A stretch of DNA of 64,000 nt. Origin: Halorubellus salinus (GTDB taxonomy: Archaea; Halobacteriota; Halobacteria; Halobacteriales; Natrialbaceae). Location: NCBI RefSeq assembly GCF_020567525.1, contig NZ_JAJCVI010000005.1, positions 310,001-374,000 on the forward strand, written 5' to 3'. This document shows positions 1 to 8,882 of this stretch, one piece after another. The position numbers were made by a program, and so were the translations under genes. The notes beneath the pieces are model-generated. The model searched no databases, was not told the origin of the DNA, and was given only the letters and a program-made list of their open reading frames with translations. The stretch's first letter is position 1. Every line of letters begins with the position of its first letter.

Positions 1-680
1 ATCTCCTTGCCAGTCTGGGGGTTCCGGCCGGTTCGCGCCGAGCGCTTCGAGATGCTGAACGACCCGAACCCGGGCAGCGAGAGGTCGTCGTCGCGCTGGA
101 GTGCAGTCGTTGCGACGACGACGAACGCGTCGAGGAACGCTCGGACGGCCTTCGGCGCGAGTCGGGTCTCGCGAGCGAGTCGGTCCGCGTCGATCGGGCA
201 GCCGTCCACGGGGTCGCACGCGCGGCCACGACCGCGGCGGCGCTTGCGGCGTGCGCGATGCCGGCGCCGGTCGCCCTCGCCAGGAACGAGGTCGAGCGCG
301 GCAGCGAGTTCGTCGCCGCAGCGGAACCGGACGACGTTCTTCGCGGCGCTCTCGATCTCCTTGCCCGTCTGGGGGTTGCGGCCGGTTCGCGCCGAGCGCT
401 TCGAGATGCTGAACGACCCGAATCCGGACCAGGCGACGCGGTCACCGGCCGCCAGGGCCTTCGTGGTCGCGTCGAGGAACCCGTCCAGGGCCTTCTTCGA
501 GTCCGCCTTCGAGAGACCGCTCTTCGAGGCGATCGCTTCGACGAGTTCCGGCCGCTCTCCCGCCGCGACCTGCCCGGTCGCGGCCGGTAGCCCGAACGCC
601 AGCACCGCCGACGCCGCGGCGCCTCGCCGTAGCACGGCGCGCCGCGAGACGCCCGTCTGGTGTGTGGTATCGTTGTTCAC
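1..680 (-). CDS. Tat-signal protein with tandem HU (DNABII) domains, partial
   Basis: A continuous frame runs from a GTG at 680 (an in-frame GTG at 698 is the alternative) and leaves the window at base 1, so the C-terminus is missing. Residues 10-40 look like a twin-arginine signal: SRRAVLRRG followed by a hydrophobic Ala/Leu stretch. Residues about 42-130 match the bacterial HU/IHF fold: a helical start (ELVEAIASKSGLSKADSKKA), the GFGSFSISKR turn, and the DNA-binding-arm signature ARTGRNPQTGKEI. A very basic linker (RRRHRARRKRRRGRGR) leads to a second HU-like unit that is diverged at its start but again has GFGSF and ARTGRNPQTGKE. HU binds and bends DNA. An N-terminal Tat signal on an HU protein would place it outside the membrane, which is inference. 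Alternatively the N-terminus is a degenerate non-cleaved tail. The frame is long and clean, so the HU assignment is firm; the location is not. Confidence 0.85.
   Translation of the reverse strand, partial: MNNDTTHQTGVSRRAVLRRGAAASAVLAFGLPAATGQVAAGERPELVEAIASKSGLSKADSKKALDGFLDATTKALAAGDRVAWSGFGSFSISKRSARTGRNPQTGKEIESAAKNVVRFRCGDELAAALDLVPGEGDRRRHRARRKRRRGRGRACDPVDGCPIDADRLARETRLAPKAVRAFLDAFVVVATTALQRDDDLSLPGFGSFSISKRSARTGRNPQTGKE
355..422. repeat. Near-identical direct repeat inside the HU gene (partner 1-68)
   Basis: Bases 355-422 and 1-68 are almost identical, with only a few mismatches, and encode the arm region of the first and second HU units. The rest of the two units is much more diverged, which suggests recent gene conversion or strong constraint on the arm. 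Confidence 0.8.
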
Positions 681-715
681 GACGTGTTCACGCGCCACAG
701 AAGCATAACTATGCC

Positions 716-725
716 GTAAATATCC
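716..725 (-). promoter_or_regulatory. Candidate TATA box for the HU gene
   Basis: On the minus strand a GGATATTTAC-type element lies 19-28 bp upstream of the GTG at 698. This fits leaderless initiation at 698 as well as a short leader for the GTG at 680. No transcript data are available. Confidence 0.35.
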
Positions 726-884
726 GTCTCGGTATGAGTCGTTCGTGGCTGCGAACCCCCAGCACCGAAACCTGCGTCGAAACCGAAGCCGAGACCAGCG
801 TCGAACCGGAGCCGGGACCCGCGACGTTCGGCTGGCGTGCGTCGAACCGGGAGCGGAACGGTCGGTGAAGGAGTCGGCGGTGCG

Positions 885-2345
885 TTACCGGTTCAGGGTG
901 TGGATGGCGTGCCCGAGCGCGTTCTCGGCGGCCTCCATCACGGCCTCGGCGAGCGTCGGGTGCGTGTGCACCGTCGACGCGACGTCCTCGAGGGTCGCAC
1001 CCATCTCGATGGCGAGACCGAGTTCGGCGACGAGTTCGCTCGCCTCCGGGCCGACGATCTGCGCGCCGAGGACGAAGCCGCTGGGTTCGTCGGCGACGAT
1101 GCGGACGAACCCGTCCGTCTCACCCGTCGTGAGTGCACGACCGCTCGCCTGGAACGGGAACTTCCCGACCGCGGGCTCGAAGCCCTGCTCCTCGGCCTCG
1201 GCCTCGGTGAGACCGACGGTCCCGATCTCGGGTTCGGTGAACACCGCGGCCGGCATCGCCTGATAGTCGACCGCCGACGGTTCGCCCGCGACCACTTCGG
1301 CAGCAATCTGGCCCTCCTTGCTCCCCTTGTGCGCGAGCATCGGTTCGCCAGCGACGTCGCCGACCGCCATGATGTGCTCGACGTCGGTACGGCAGCGGTC
1401 GTCCGTCTCCAGGAACCCCTGCTCGTTCGGCTCCAGGCCCGCGGCCTCGAGGTTCAGCGTGTCCGTCACGGGCTGACGGCCGACGGCGACGAGGACCTTG
1501 TCCGCCTGCAGTTCCAGTTCCTCGATCTCGCCCTCGGCCTCCGCGGCCTGCCCGCCGTCCGCGGCCGCGGGACTCGCGGTGACGACGATGCCGTCGTCGG
1601 TCTCCGCCCAGTCGCTCGCGGAGTACCCGAAGTGGAACTCCACGCCGAGGTCCTTCGCGTGCTTCTTCACGACCCGACTGACGTCGTCCTCGTACGGCGG
1701 GAGGACGTCGTCGAGCATCTCGACCACCGTGACGTCCGTGCCGAGCTTCGCGTACACGCTCGCGAGCTCCATCCCGATGTAGCCCGCGCCGACGACGACG
1801 AGCTCGTCCGGGACCGACTCCAGCGAGAGCGCGTGCTCGCTCGAGAGGACGTGCTCGCCGTCGAACTCGAACCCCGGGATCTGGATGGGACGCGAACCGG
1901 TGGCGACGATGCAGTGCTCGAAGTCCAGCGATTCCGAGCCCTGGCCTTCGCCGCCGTGGACGATGCGCACCGAGTTCTCGCCGTCGAACTCCGCGGTGCC
2001 CTCGATGAGGTTCACGCCGTTGGCCTTGCAGAGCTTCTCGACGCCGCCGGTGAGCTGGTCGACGACCCCGTCCTTCCAGGACATCATCTGGGTCATGTCG
2101 ACCGCGGGGTTCGCGTGGATACCCATCTCCTCGGCGTTCGCCGCGTCGTGCTTGAGGCCCGTCGCGGTGATGAGTGCCTTCGAGGGGATGCACCCACGGT
2201 TCAGGCACGCGCCACCGTATTCGTCCTTCTCGACGAGCGTGACGTCGAGCCCGAGCTGTCCCGCGCGGATCGCGGCGACGTAGCCGCCGGGGCCCGCGCC
2301 GATTACGAGGAGGTCCGTGCCAGTTGTGACGTCTCCAACGACCAT
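885..2345 (-). CDS. lpdA: Dihydrolipoyl dehydrogenase (E3)
   Basis: FAD- and NAD-dependent E3 component that reoxidises the dihydrolipoyl group on E2. The 486-residue product starts MVVGDVTTGTDLLVIGAG. It has the FAD-binding GAGPGGYVAAIRAGQLG near the N-terminus, the redox-active disulfide motif GGACLNRGCIPSKAL, a second Rossmann site VVVGAGYIGMEL for NAD, and a C-terminal dimerisation domain ending in the expected HxHPTLAE segment (VHTHPTLAEAVMEA). An upstream in-frame ATG at 2381 is less likely because the family alignment begins at the ATG at 2345 and a TATA-like box lies about 25 bp before it. It is the last gene of the 2-oxoacid dehydrogenase cluster but appears to have its own promoter. 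Confidence 0.96.
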   Translation of the reverse strand: MVVGDVTTGTDLLVIGAGPGGYVAAIRAGQLGLDVTLVEKDEYGGACLNRGCIPSKALITATGLKHDAANAEEMGIHANPAVDMTQMMSWKDGVVDQLTGGVEKLCKANGVNLIEGTAEFDGENSVRIVHGGEGQGSESLDFEHCIVATGSRPIQIPGFEFDGEHVLSSEHALSLESVPDELVVVGAGYIGMELASVYAKLGTDVTVVEMLDDVLPPYEDDVSRVVKKHAKDLGVEFHFGYSASDWAETDDGIVVTASPAAADGGQAAEAEGEIEELELQADKVLVAVGRQPVTDTLNLEAAGLEPNEQGFLETDDRCRTDVEHIMAVGDVAGEPMLAHKGSKEGQIAAEVVAGEPSAVDYQAMPAAVFTEPEIGTVGLTEAEAEEQGFEPAVGKFPFQASGRALTTGETDGFVRIVADEPSGFVLGAQIVGPEASELVAELGLAIEMGATLEDVASTVHTHPTLAEAVMEAAENALGHAIHTLNR

Positions 2346-2365
2346 ACAGGAACCACCGCCAGCAG

Positions 2366-2376
2366 GCATAAGAAAC
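2366..2376 (-). promoter_or_regulatory. Candidate TATA box for lpdA
   Basis: TTTCTTATG on the minus strand, 22-30 bp upstream of the lpdA start at 2345, is spaced for a leaderless transcript as is common in haloarchaea. Confidence 0.35.
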
Positions 2377-2466
2377 CCCAAGTATTGCCAGCGCCGCCGT
2401 TCGGCGACTGGGAGCGACCCCCACGCGTTGGTGGGTTCGCAGCGATGGCGAAGCCGGTCGGAGACG

Positions 2467-3255
2467 TCAGGGACGCGTCAGCGTCGAGTACGGTGGTGGC
2501 AACAGCAGGTCGCTGTCGGGGTGCTCGCCCCGCCACGCGCCCCACGTCGACGTCTCGAACGCCCGCACCCGCAGGCGGTCGCCGCGCCGCGGCCCGCAGA
2601 TGGCCTGCCCGAGGAGCTGCGACCAGTAGGATCCGGTCGCGCGGTCGTACATCACGAGGTTCGCGGTCGGACTCACGCCCTCCTCGCGGTCGCTCTTCAC
2701 GCGCCCGTCCTCCTCGCTCGCGGCCGCCCAGATCCGCGGTGGCTGCCAGAGCACTCCCGTCACGTCGAACACGGTCGGTTCGCCCGCGACCGTCCGGTCG
2801 GCGACGAACCCGCTCCGACACAGCGGGCAGTACGACACCAGGAGCGGCCCGCCGAAGTCGTCGTTCGCGATCTCGTTCACCGCGAGTATCGACAGCGGGT
2901 ACGCTCGCGCTCGGCCGTCGGGGAGCGCGACGCCGACGACGGCCGAGTCGTCCGTGACGGGGCGATACGGCGGGCCGACGTCCTCGGGCCACTCGGCTCC
3001 GAACGCCGGGCGCTCGATGGCGACGATGTCGCTGTCACCGATGGGGCGCTCGCAGACGTCCGCGGGGCGACCCGTCGCCGCCAGCGAGTAGTCGACGACC
3101 TCGCCGTCGGTCGCAGTCGCGTCGCCGCTCCCGGTCGCGTTCCCGCCGCCCGCCGCGTCCGCCAGGTCGCCGGAGCGCGTGAGCGCGCCGCGACACCCGG
3201 CGGTCGCGACGACGCCCGTCCCGAGCGCGGCGAGGAGCTGCCGGCGGCGAGTCAT
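2467..3255 (-). CDS. DUF3179 family lipoprotein
   Basis: 262 residues starting MTRRRQLLAALGTG, a twin-arginine motif, followed by a lipobox VVATAGC at residues about 15-21, so it is predicted to be a Tat-exported, lipid-anchored protein. The mature part matches DUF3179: YPLSILAVNEIANDD, then PLLVSYCPLCRSGFVAD with the family's paired cysteines, then a conserved Ser/Thr-rich C-terminal part. The function of DUF3179 is unknown. The internal ATG at 3255 is preferred to one at 3282 because it places the RR motif directly at the N-terminus. The gene sits between E2 and lpdA on the same strand, but with 160 bp and 121 bp gaps, so it may simply interrupt the cluster. Confidence 0.88.
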   Translation of the reverse strand: MTRRRQLLAALGTGVVATAGCRGALTRSGDLADAAGGGNATGSGDATATDGEVVDYSLAATGRPADVCERPIGDSDIVAIERPAFGAEWPEDVGPPYRPVTDDSAVVGVALPDGRARAYPLSILAVNEIANDDFGGPLLVSYCPLCRSGFVADRTVAGEPTVFDVTGVLWQPPRIWAAASEEDGRVKSDREEGVSPTANLVMYDRATGSYWSQLLGQAICGPRRGDRLRVRAFETSTWGAWRGEHPDSDLLLPPPYSTLTRP

Positions 3256-3415
3256 ACCCGAGGAGAGGACGCGAGCGCGCATAACCCGACCGCGGCTGTG
3301 CGACCAACGAACACGGCCAGCGAACGCGCTCGGCGCGCATCGAATCGCCAGCGAACGCTAGCACGCGTCGAATCGCCAGAACGAACCGCGAAGGTGGAGT
3401 CGCCTCGAACCCGCG

Positions 3416-5023
3416 TCACTCCAGCAGGAGGAGTTCGGGGTTCTCGAGGTACTTCTTGACCTCGTTCGTGAACCGTGCGCCGTCCGCACCGTCGATGATG
3501 CGGTGGTCGAAGCTGAGCGAGAGCGTGAGGACGTGGCGGATCTCGATGGCGTCCTCGCCGTTCTCGTCGGTCATCACGCGCGGCTTCTTCTTGATCTCGC
3601 CGAGCGCGAGGATCGCGCTCTCGGGGTGGTTGATAATCGGCGTCGCGTACTCGCCGCCGATACCACCGATGTTCGTGATGGTGAACGTCCCACCGCGCAT
3701 CTCGTCGATGCTGATGGTGCGGTCGCGAGCCTTCTGGACCTTCTCGTTCATCTCCGAGGACAACTGGAGGAGGCCCTTCCGGTCGGCCGCGTCGACGACG
3801 GGCACCATGAGACCGGCCTCGGTCGCGGTGGCGACACCGATGTTGTAGTAGTGCTTCGTGACGACCTCCTCGTTGTCCTCGTCGAGGGAGACGTTCACCT
3901 GCGGGTACTCCTTGAGCGCCGCGACGACCGCCTTCATCACGAACGGCATGTACGTCAGGCGGATGCCGCGCTCCTCGGCCTCGCCCTTCAGGCGCTTGCG
4001 GGTCTCGACGAGCTCGGTGACGTCGACCTCGTCGTGGTGCGTGACGTGGGGCGCGGTGTACTTCGAGTTCGCCATCGCGTCCCCGATGGTCTTCCGGACG
4101 CCCTTGTACGGCTCCCGGGTCTCGCGCTGCCCGTCGGCACCCATCGTCTCGCCCGCGGCCATCGCGCCGGCGTCGGCCGCCTGCGCCTCCTGCATCGCTT
4201 CGGCGTACTCCGTGACCGCCTCGGGCGTGACGAACGCCTCGCCGTCCCGGGTCTCGTCCGTCGGGACGTCGTCGATGTCGACGCCCTTCTCGTCGGCGAG
4301 CTTCCGCGTCGCCGGCGCCGCGAGCGTCTTCTCGCGACCAGCAGCCTCGACCCCCTGCGGCGACGGCGCCTGCTGCGTCCTCTGCGCGCTCGCCGTCTGC
4401 GCGCTCGCCGTCTGCGCGCTCGCCGCGCTGCCGCCCGAGGACGCCTCGCCGGCGTCCGCGTCGGCCGTCGCGGGCTCCGCGGACTCCTCCGCTCCCGCGT
4501 CGTCCTCCGCTCCCGCGTCAGCGTGCGCCTGCACGTCCGCGTCCGTCACGCGACCGCTCGGGCCCGTCCCGTCGACCTGCGAGATGTCGACGCCGAGCTC
4601 GCGAGCGAGCTTCCGCGCACTCGGTGGCGCGAACACGCGACCCTCGGGGGTCTCGACCTCCTCGGGTTCGCCAGCGTCCGCGCTGGCCGCGGCGTCGTCC
4701 GCGCCAGCGTCCGCGTCCGCCGATTCGGTACCGGCGTCCGCGGCGGCGTCCGCGCTCGAACTCGTGTCGTCGAGGTCGTCCTCGCCCTCGACGTTGTACA
4801 CCATGATGACGTTCCCGACCGGCACCATCTCGCCTTCCTCGGCGAGCAGCTCTTTCACGGTGCCGTTGTACGGCGACGGCACGTCCACGAGCGCCTTGTC
4901 CGTCTCCACCTTCGCGACCGCCTGGTCCTCCTCGACGGTGTCACCGGGTTCGACGAGCCACTCGACGAGCTCGCCCTCGGCGACGCCCTCACCGACGTCG
5001 GGGAGCTTGAATTCCTGGGGCAT
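3416..5023 (-). CDS. pdhC: 2-oxoacid dehydrogenase E2, dihydrolipoamide acyltransferase
   Basis: 535 residues. An N-terminal lipoyl domain (1-80) carries the lipoylation lysine K43 in VETDKALVDVP. An acidic Ala-rich linker leads to a peripheral-subunit-binding domain at 131-166 (PPSARKLARELGVDISQVDG). A second linker with three ASAQT/ASAQR repeats (201-215) is followed by a second, degenerate binding-domain-like segment at 236-272 (PATRKLADEKGVDI). The chloramphenicol-acetyltransferase-like catalytic domain occupies 302-535, with the active-site motif DHRIIDG at 506-512. E2 transfers the acyl group from E1 to CoA and scaffolds the complex. The gap to E1beta is one base, so the two are co-translated. 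Substrate (pyruvate versus branched-chain 2-oxoacids) cannot be settled from sequence. Confidence 0.95.
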   Translation of the reverse strand: MPQEFKLPDVGEGVAEGELVEWLVEPGDTVEEDQAVAKVETDKALVDVPSPYNGTVKELLAEEGEMVPVGNVIMVYNVEGEDDLDDTSSSADAAADAGTESADADAGADDAAASADAGEPEEVETPEGRVFAPPSARKLARELGVDISQVDGTGPSGRVTDADVQAHADAGAEDDAGAEESAEPATADADAGEASSGGSAASAQTASAQTASAQRTQQAPSPQGVEAAGREKTLAAPATRKLADEKGVDIDDVPTDETRDGEAFVTPEAVTEYAEAMQEAQAADAGAMAAGETMGADGQRETREPYKGVRKTIGDAMANSKYTAPHVTHHDEVDVTELVETRKRLKGEAEERGIRLTYMPFVMKAVVAALKEYPQVNVSLDEDNEEVVTKHYYNIGVATATEAGLMVPVVDAADRKGLLQLSSEMNEKVQKARDRTISIDEMRGGTFTITNIGGIGGEYATPIINHPESAILALGEIKKKPRVMTDENGEDAIEIRHVLTLSLSFDHRIIDGADGARFTNEVKKYLENPELLLLE

Positions 5024-5024
5024 C

Positions 5025-6038
5025 TTAGAAACTCACCGCGTCGCGGATGCCCTTCTTGATGCGAGCCGGCTCCGGGAGGTAGTAGTCCTCGAGCGCGTAC
5101 AGCGGGAACGGCGTATCGAACCCGGTGATGCGCTCCACGGGCGCCTCCTGGTACATGAGCGCCTCCTCCTGGATGATGGTCGCGATCTCGCCCCCGAGGC
5201 CACCGGACTTCGGAGCCTCGTGGACGACCGCCGCACGACCCGTCTTCTTGAAGGACTCGACGATCGTGTCCTTGTCGAGCGGCGACATCGAACGCAGGTC
5301 GACGACCTCCGCGTCGATGCCGTCCTCCTCGGCGAGCTCCTCCGCGGCCTCCATCGTCGGGCGCGTCATGGCGCCCCACGTGAACACCGAGATGTCGCTC
5401 CCTTCGCGACGCACCGCCGCCTCGCCGAGGGGGACCTCGTAGGACTCGTCGGGGACCTCCTCGCGGAACGCCCGATAGATGAGCTTCGGTTCGAGGAACA
5501 CGACCGGGTCCGGGTCGCGGATCGCCGCGATGAGCATCCCCTTCGCGTCGTAGGGCGTGCTCGGGATCTGGACCTTGAGTCCGGGCTGGTGCGCGAACAT
5601 CGCCTCCGTCGACTCGGAGTGATGCTCGGGCGCACGGATACCGCCACCGTACGGTGCACGGATGACCATCTGCGCCGTGAACCGGCCGCGACTCCGCGTG
5701 CGGAGGCGCGCGGCGTGACTCACAATCTGGTCGAACGCCGGGTAGATGAACCCGAGGAACTGGATCTCGGGCACCGGCTTCAGGCCGTACGCGGCCATCC
5801 CGATCGCGGTGCCGACGATGCCGGCCTCGGCCAGCGGCGTGTCGATGACGCGGTCCTCGCCGAACTCCTCGTAGAGGCCGTCCGTCGCGCGGAACACGCC
5901 GCCGTTCTTCCCGACGTCCTCGCCCATCACGAGGACGTCCTCGTCGTCGCGCATCTCGCTCTGCAGGCCGTCGCGGACGGCCTGTACGAGCGTCAGGTTC
6001 TCCGTTGCTCCGTCGATGTCTGGTGCTTGCTGACTCAT
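5025..6038 (-). CDS. pdhB: 2-oxoacid dehydrogenase E1 component, beta subunit
   Basis: 337 residues starting MSQQAPDIDGATENLTLVQA. It contains the N-terminal pyrimidine-binding region with the GEDVGKNGGVFRAT motif, the conserved TPLAEAGIVGTAIGMA and PEIQFLGFIYPAFDQI segments, and a transketolase C-terminal domain (VVDLRSMSPLDKDTI). Together with E1alpha it forms the thiamine-diphosphate-dependent decarboxylase. The ATG at 6038 lies 5 bp downstream of the E1alpha stop, and the stop lies one base before the E2 start, so this is one polycistron. Longer upstream frames overlap E1alpha and are not credible. Confidence 0.95.
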   Translation of the reverse strand: MSQQAPDIDGATENLTLVQAVRDGLQSEMRDDEDVLVMGEDVGKNGGVFRATDGLYEEFGEDRVIDTPLAEAGIVGTAIGMAAYGLKPVPEIQFLGFIYPAFDQIVSHAARLRTRSRGRFTAQMVIRAPYGGGIRAPEHHSESTEAMFAHQPGLKVQIPSTPYDAKGMLIAAIRDPDPVVFLEPKLIYRAFREEVPDESYEVPLGEAAVRREGSDISVFTWGAMTRPTMEAAEELAEEDGIDAEVVDLRSMSPLDKDTIVESFKKTGRAAVVHEAPKSGGLGGEIATIIQEEALMYQEAPVERITGFDTPFPLYALEDYYLPEPARIKKGIRDAVSF

Positions 6039-6043
6039 GTTAG

Positions 6044-7150
6044 TCACTCCAAGAGGGCGTCGTCGCCGAACTCCTCGCGCACCTCGTTGAACCAGTCGAG
6101 TTGCGACTGGAGGCGCTGGGGCATGTCGGCGTACACGTGGTTGAACATCTCTACGGGGTCCGGGCGCTCCACCTCCTCCGCCGCCGAGATCGCTTCGGCG
6201 ACGTCGTCCTCGATGCGCTGGGTGATCTCGTCGTCGAGCTCGTCGTCGAGGATGCCCTGCTCGCGGAGGAACGTCTCCATCCGCGGGATGGGGTCCTTCT
6301 GCTTCCAGCGCTCGACCTCGTCGTCGTCCCGGTAGACCGAGGGGTCGTCGGCGGTCGTGTGCGCGCCGAACCGGTACTGGACCGCTTCGATGAGCGTCGG
6401 CCGTAACTCGTCCTCGTCGGGGTCTTTCGCCTTCTCGACGGCTTCCTTCGTGACCTTGTACACGGCGAGGGGATCCATGCCGTCGACCTGCACGCCCTCG
6501 AAGCCGTACGCGTCGGCCTTCTGGGCGATGGTCTCGCTCGCGGTCTGCTTCTCGCGGGGCACCGAGATCGCCCACTGGTTGTTGTTACAGAAGAACACCG
6601 CGGGGGCGTCGAACACGCCCGCGAAGTTCAGGCCCTCGTGGAAGTCGCCCTCGCTCGTCGCGCCGTCGCCGAAGTAGCAGAGGAACGCGTTCTCCTCGCC
6701 CTTCAGGCGGGACGCCCACGCCGCACCGGTGGCGTGAGGGATCTGGGTCGCGATGGGGACCGCGACCGTGAACAGGTTCACGTCCTCGGGGATGGCATTC
6801 CCCTGTTCGTGCCCCATCCAGTACAGGAGCGTTCGTTTCAACCCGAACCCGCGGACGAGCGCGGCGCCGTGCTCGCGGTAGCTCGGGAACATCCAGTCGT
6901 CGGTGTCGAGTGCGTGGGCGCTCGCGACCTGCGCGGCTTCCTGGCCGGACAGGGGCGGGTACGTCCCCATGCGGCCCTGGCGTTGCAGGGACACGGCACG
7001 CTGGTCGAAGTGCCGTGCGAGCTTCATCTGCTCGTAGATCTCGAGGAACTCGTCGTCGGAGAGGTCCGGCACCTCCGCGTCGTCGAGCACTCGACCGTCG
7101 TCGTCGAGTACCTGTACGCGGTCTCGGGGGCTTCGTTCTAGCGTGCTCAC
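6044..7150 (-). CDS. pdhA: 2-oxoacid dehydrogenase E1 component, alpha subunit
   Basis: 368 residues when started at the GTG at 7150 ([19 protein letters not shown]), which matches the usual haloarchaeal N-terminus; the ATG at 7315 would add about 55 non-conserved residues. The thiamine-diphosphate/Mg motif is present: [20 protein letters not shown] (161-180) and the following NNN at 189-191. The phosphorylation-loop region seen in mitochondrial enzymes appears as [15 protein letters not shown]. The first gene of the operon, with a TATA-like box 43-52 bp upstream. Haloarchaea generally oxidise pyruvate with a ferredoxin oxidoreductase, so the physiological substrate of this complex is uncertain. 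Confidence 0.95.
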   Translation of the reverse strand: MSTLERSPRDRVQVLDDDGRVLDDAEVPDLSDDEFLEIYEQMKLARHFDQRAVSLQRQGRMGTYPPLSGQEAAQVASAHALDTDDWMFPSYREHGAALVRGFGLKRTLLYWMGHEQGNAIPEDVNLFTVAVPIATQIPHATGAAWASRLKGEENAFLCYFGDGATSEGDFHEGLNFAGVFDAPAVFFCNNNQWAISVPREKQTASETIAQKADAYGFEGVQVDGMDPLAVYKVTKEAVEKAKDPDEDELRPTLIEAVQYRFGAHTTADDPSVYRDDDEVERWKQKDPIPRMETFLREQGILDDELDDEITQRIEDDVAEAISAAEEVERPDPVEMFNHVYADMPQRLQSQLDWFNEVREEFGDDALLE

Positions 7151-7698
7151 GGGAAGACGCACCTTCGCATACGCGATACGTCTCTTGCTCGCGTTATATG
7201 ATTTTCGTAAAAACGTTACTATCAAGCGGATTCTTGCCACACCTTCGCATTGAACGTCCGGGAATACCGGCGAGAACTGTAACCTTTCAGTTTTCCACCG
7301 CTGTATCGAACGCATCGAACGTTCCTCACGGTTTTTCCACCGACATTCTGGACGAACGGGCGAGAGTAGTGAACGGGTACGGACCGAAAGCGGCGGCGGT
7401 CGACCCCGACTCGGCCGGTTGAGGCCGGAGAATAGTGCGAAGCGGTGGCGTGGCTGCGCCGGAGTGCCGCGGTCCGTGACGCGTCAGTCGCCGGCGAGTG
7501 GGCGCGCCGATGCGGTCGGGGACAGCCAGCGTCCTGCGGTCCGCCTCGGGGACCTCGGAGCGGGAACGGGACTCGGTCATCGCCCCAGTTTCGAAACCAA
7601 GTGACAAAACGGGAGGGTCGGTGCGAGTGTGGACGACCGTCCCTGGAGTCCTCCCCGTACCGACCCATCGGAAGTCCATTGCCGCCTGAGGAGTTAAT
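7151..7698. other. Intergenic region, 548 bp
   Basis: Apart from the pdhA promoter at its left end and a GAGGAG Shine-Dalgarno at 7688-7693 at its right end, I see no gene. All longer frames here have poor third-position composition. Base composition is less G+C-rich than in the flanking core genes. Confidence 0.6.
7193..7202 (-). promoter_or_regulatory. Candidate TATA box of the pdhABC operon
   Basis: ATCATATAAC on the minus strand sits in an A+T-rich pocket upstream of the GTG at 7150. A start site about 25 bp downstream would give a leader of about 20 nt. Confidence 0.4.
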
Positions 7699-8869
7699 TT
7701 GCGTATCGACCGACGCAAGTTCTTGGCCGGTATCGGGACAGCAGCCGTCCCGACCGGGACCGTCGTCGCGAACGAACGCGGGTCGCGACGGTACGTCGGC
7801 AAGTCCGACGATCCGGTCACCGACGTCGAACAGCAGGACGCCGACGCCGTCCTCAGCCGCCACTCCGACGGCCTCGAAGGCCGCCTCGACGTCGCAGGGT
7901 TCCGGCTCGCCTTCGGCGACGATAACCGCCTCCCCGACGTCGAACAGCATCGGGAACGTCACGCTGGTCGACGATACCGCCGAGAGTGACGACGTGGGCA
8001 CGATGGACTACATCGACGACGGCGGCGGTGGCGGATGCAGCGACGACGATGTCGGGTTCCTCGACGAAGATACCCTGAACGGGTTCATGGAAGAGGAGTT
8101 CCCGGACCGCTGTAGCGGCGAAACCGCCAGGTCGGGATGGGCCTACGAGCTCGGAACGTCCGCGAAGGTCCGGTACGACGCCGACTGCAACGTCGCCACC
8201 GATTACGACGAGATTGCCGAGCTCGGCGGCTACAAGCGCTTCCAGATGCAAGCACGCTTCAGCGACCCACCCGACCCTTACGTGCAGGAGTGCGACCAGG
8301 ACGATGGCGTGCCCTATCAGACGAACGTCGAGTTCTGGGTCCACCAGACCGATGGCACGGAACAGTCGGAGGCGTCGCTCTCCAAGCCCGAACCGCAAGA
8401 CAGTGAGGACACGTCGGACCCCGGGAGCAACGTCCTGGGGCTGTCACTCGACATCGTGAACAGCGTCTCGGGCGTGTATGGGTCCGTTGCGACGACACTC
8501 ATCGACTACGCGCTCAGCAGTGACTCGGGTTCGGGCGTGACTGTCGACCACCGGCCGGACTACACGAACGGCGGCAATCAGGAGGAGTACTACTGGGACA
8601 TTCCGCTCGACGGATCGTACCAAGACGAAGACGACGCGAACCCGCACTTCCCGGACAGCACCGACAACGTTGCAGGAGCGAGTATCAAGGTCGAGAACGG
8701 TTCGGCCGAAGGCTGGACGCCCCGGCTGGAAGCACGGTCCCGCTTCCAGTTCGGCGACCTCGACTACTACGACGGCAAGTGTCCGTTCGACATCGCTGCA
8801 TCCGTCTTCAAAACGAAGGAGACGGCCATCGTCAGCAACGTCGCCGAGTACACGAGTACAGCGACCTGA
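7699..8869 (+). pseudogene. Tat-secreted protein of unknown function, frameshifted
   Basis: The start is a TTG at 7699 preceded by GAGGAG (7688-7693). The first frame encodes a clear Tat signal (MRIDRRKFLAGIGTAAVPTG) and then an acidic region to about residue 82 (DDNRLPDVE), where it would soon stop at 7989. From about 7943-7952 the good coding frame, judged by C/G at third positions, continues one base shifted as SIGNVTLVDDTAESDDVGT and runs to 8869. Joining the two gives about 389 residues with several cysteines (CSDDD, DRCSG, DADCN, QECDQ) and acidic loops, plausible for an exported globular protein. It is either a real inactivating +1 change or a sequencing error. I do not recognise the family. 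Confidence 0.65.
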
Positions 8870-8882
8870 TACCTGTTCGATC

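Noticed and set aside
734-868. Short plus-strand frame of 44 codons with TE/PE-rich sequence upstream of lpdA
   Set aside because: No promoter or ribosome-binding site in the right place and no recognisable fold; it lies between two minus-strand genes and may be a by-product of a CGAAACC-type repetitive sequence.
837-2957. 706-codon open frame on the plus strand opposite lpdA
   Set aside because: Antisense frame of a high-GC gene; Arg/Asp/Val-rich composition and no domain; lpdA on the other strand is certain.
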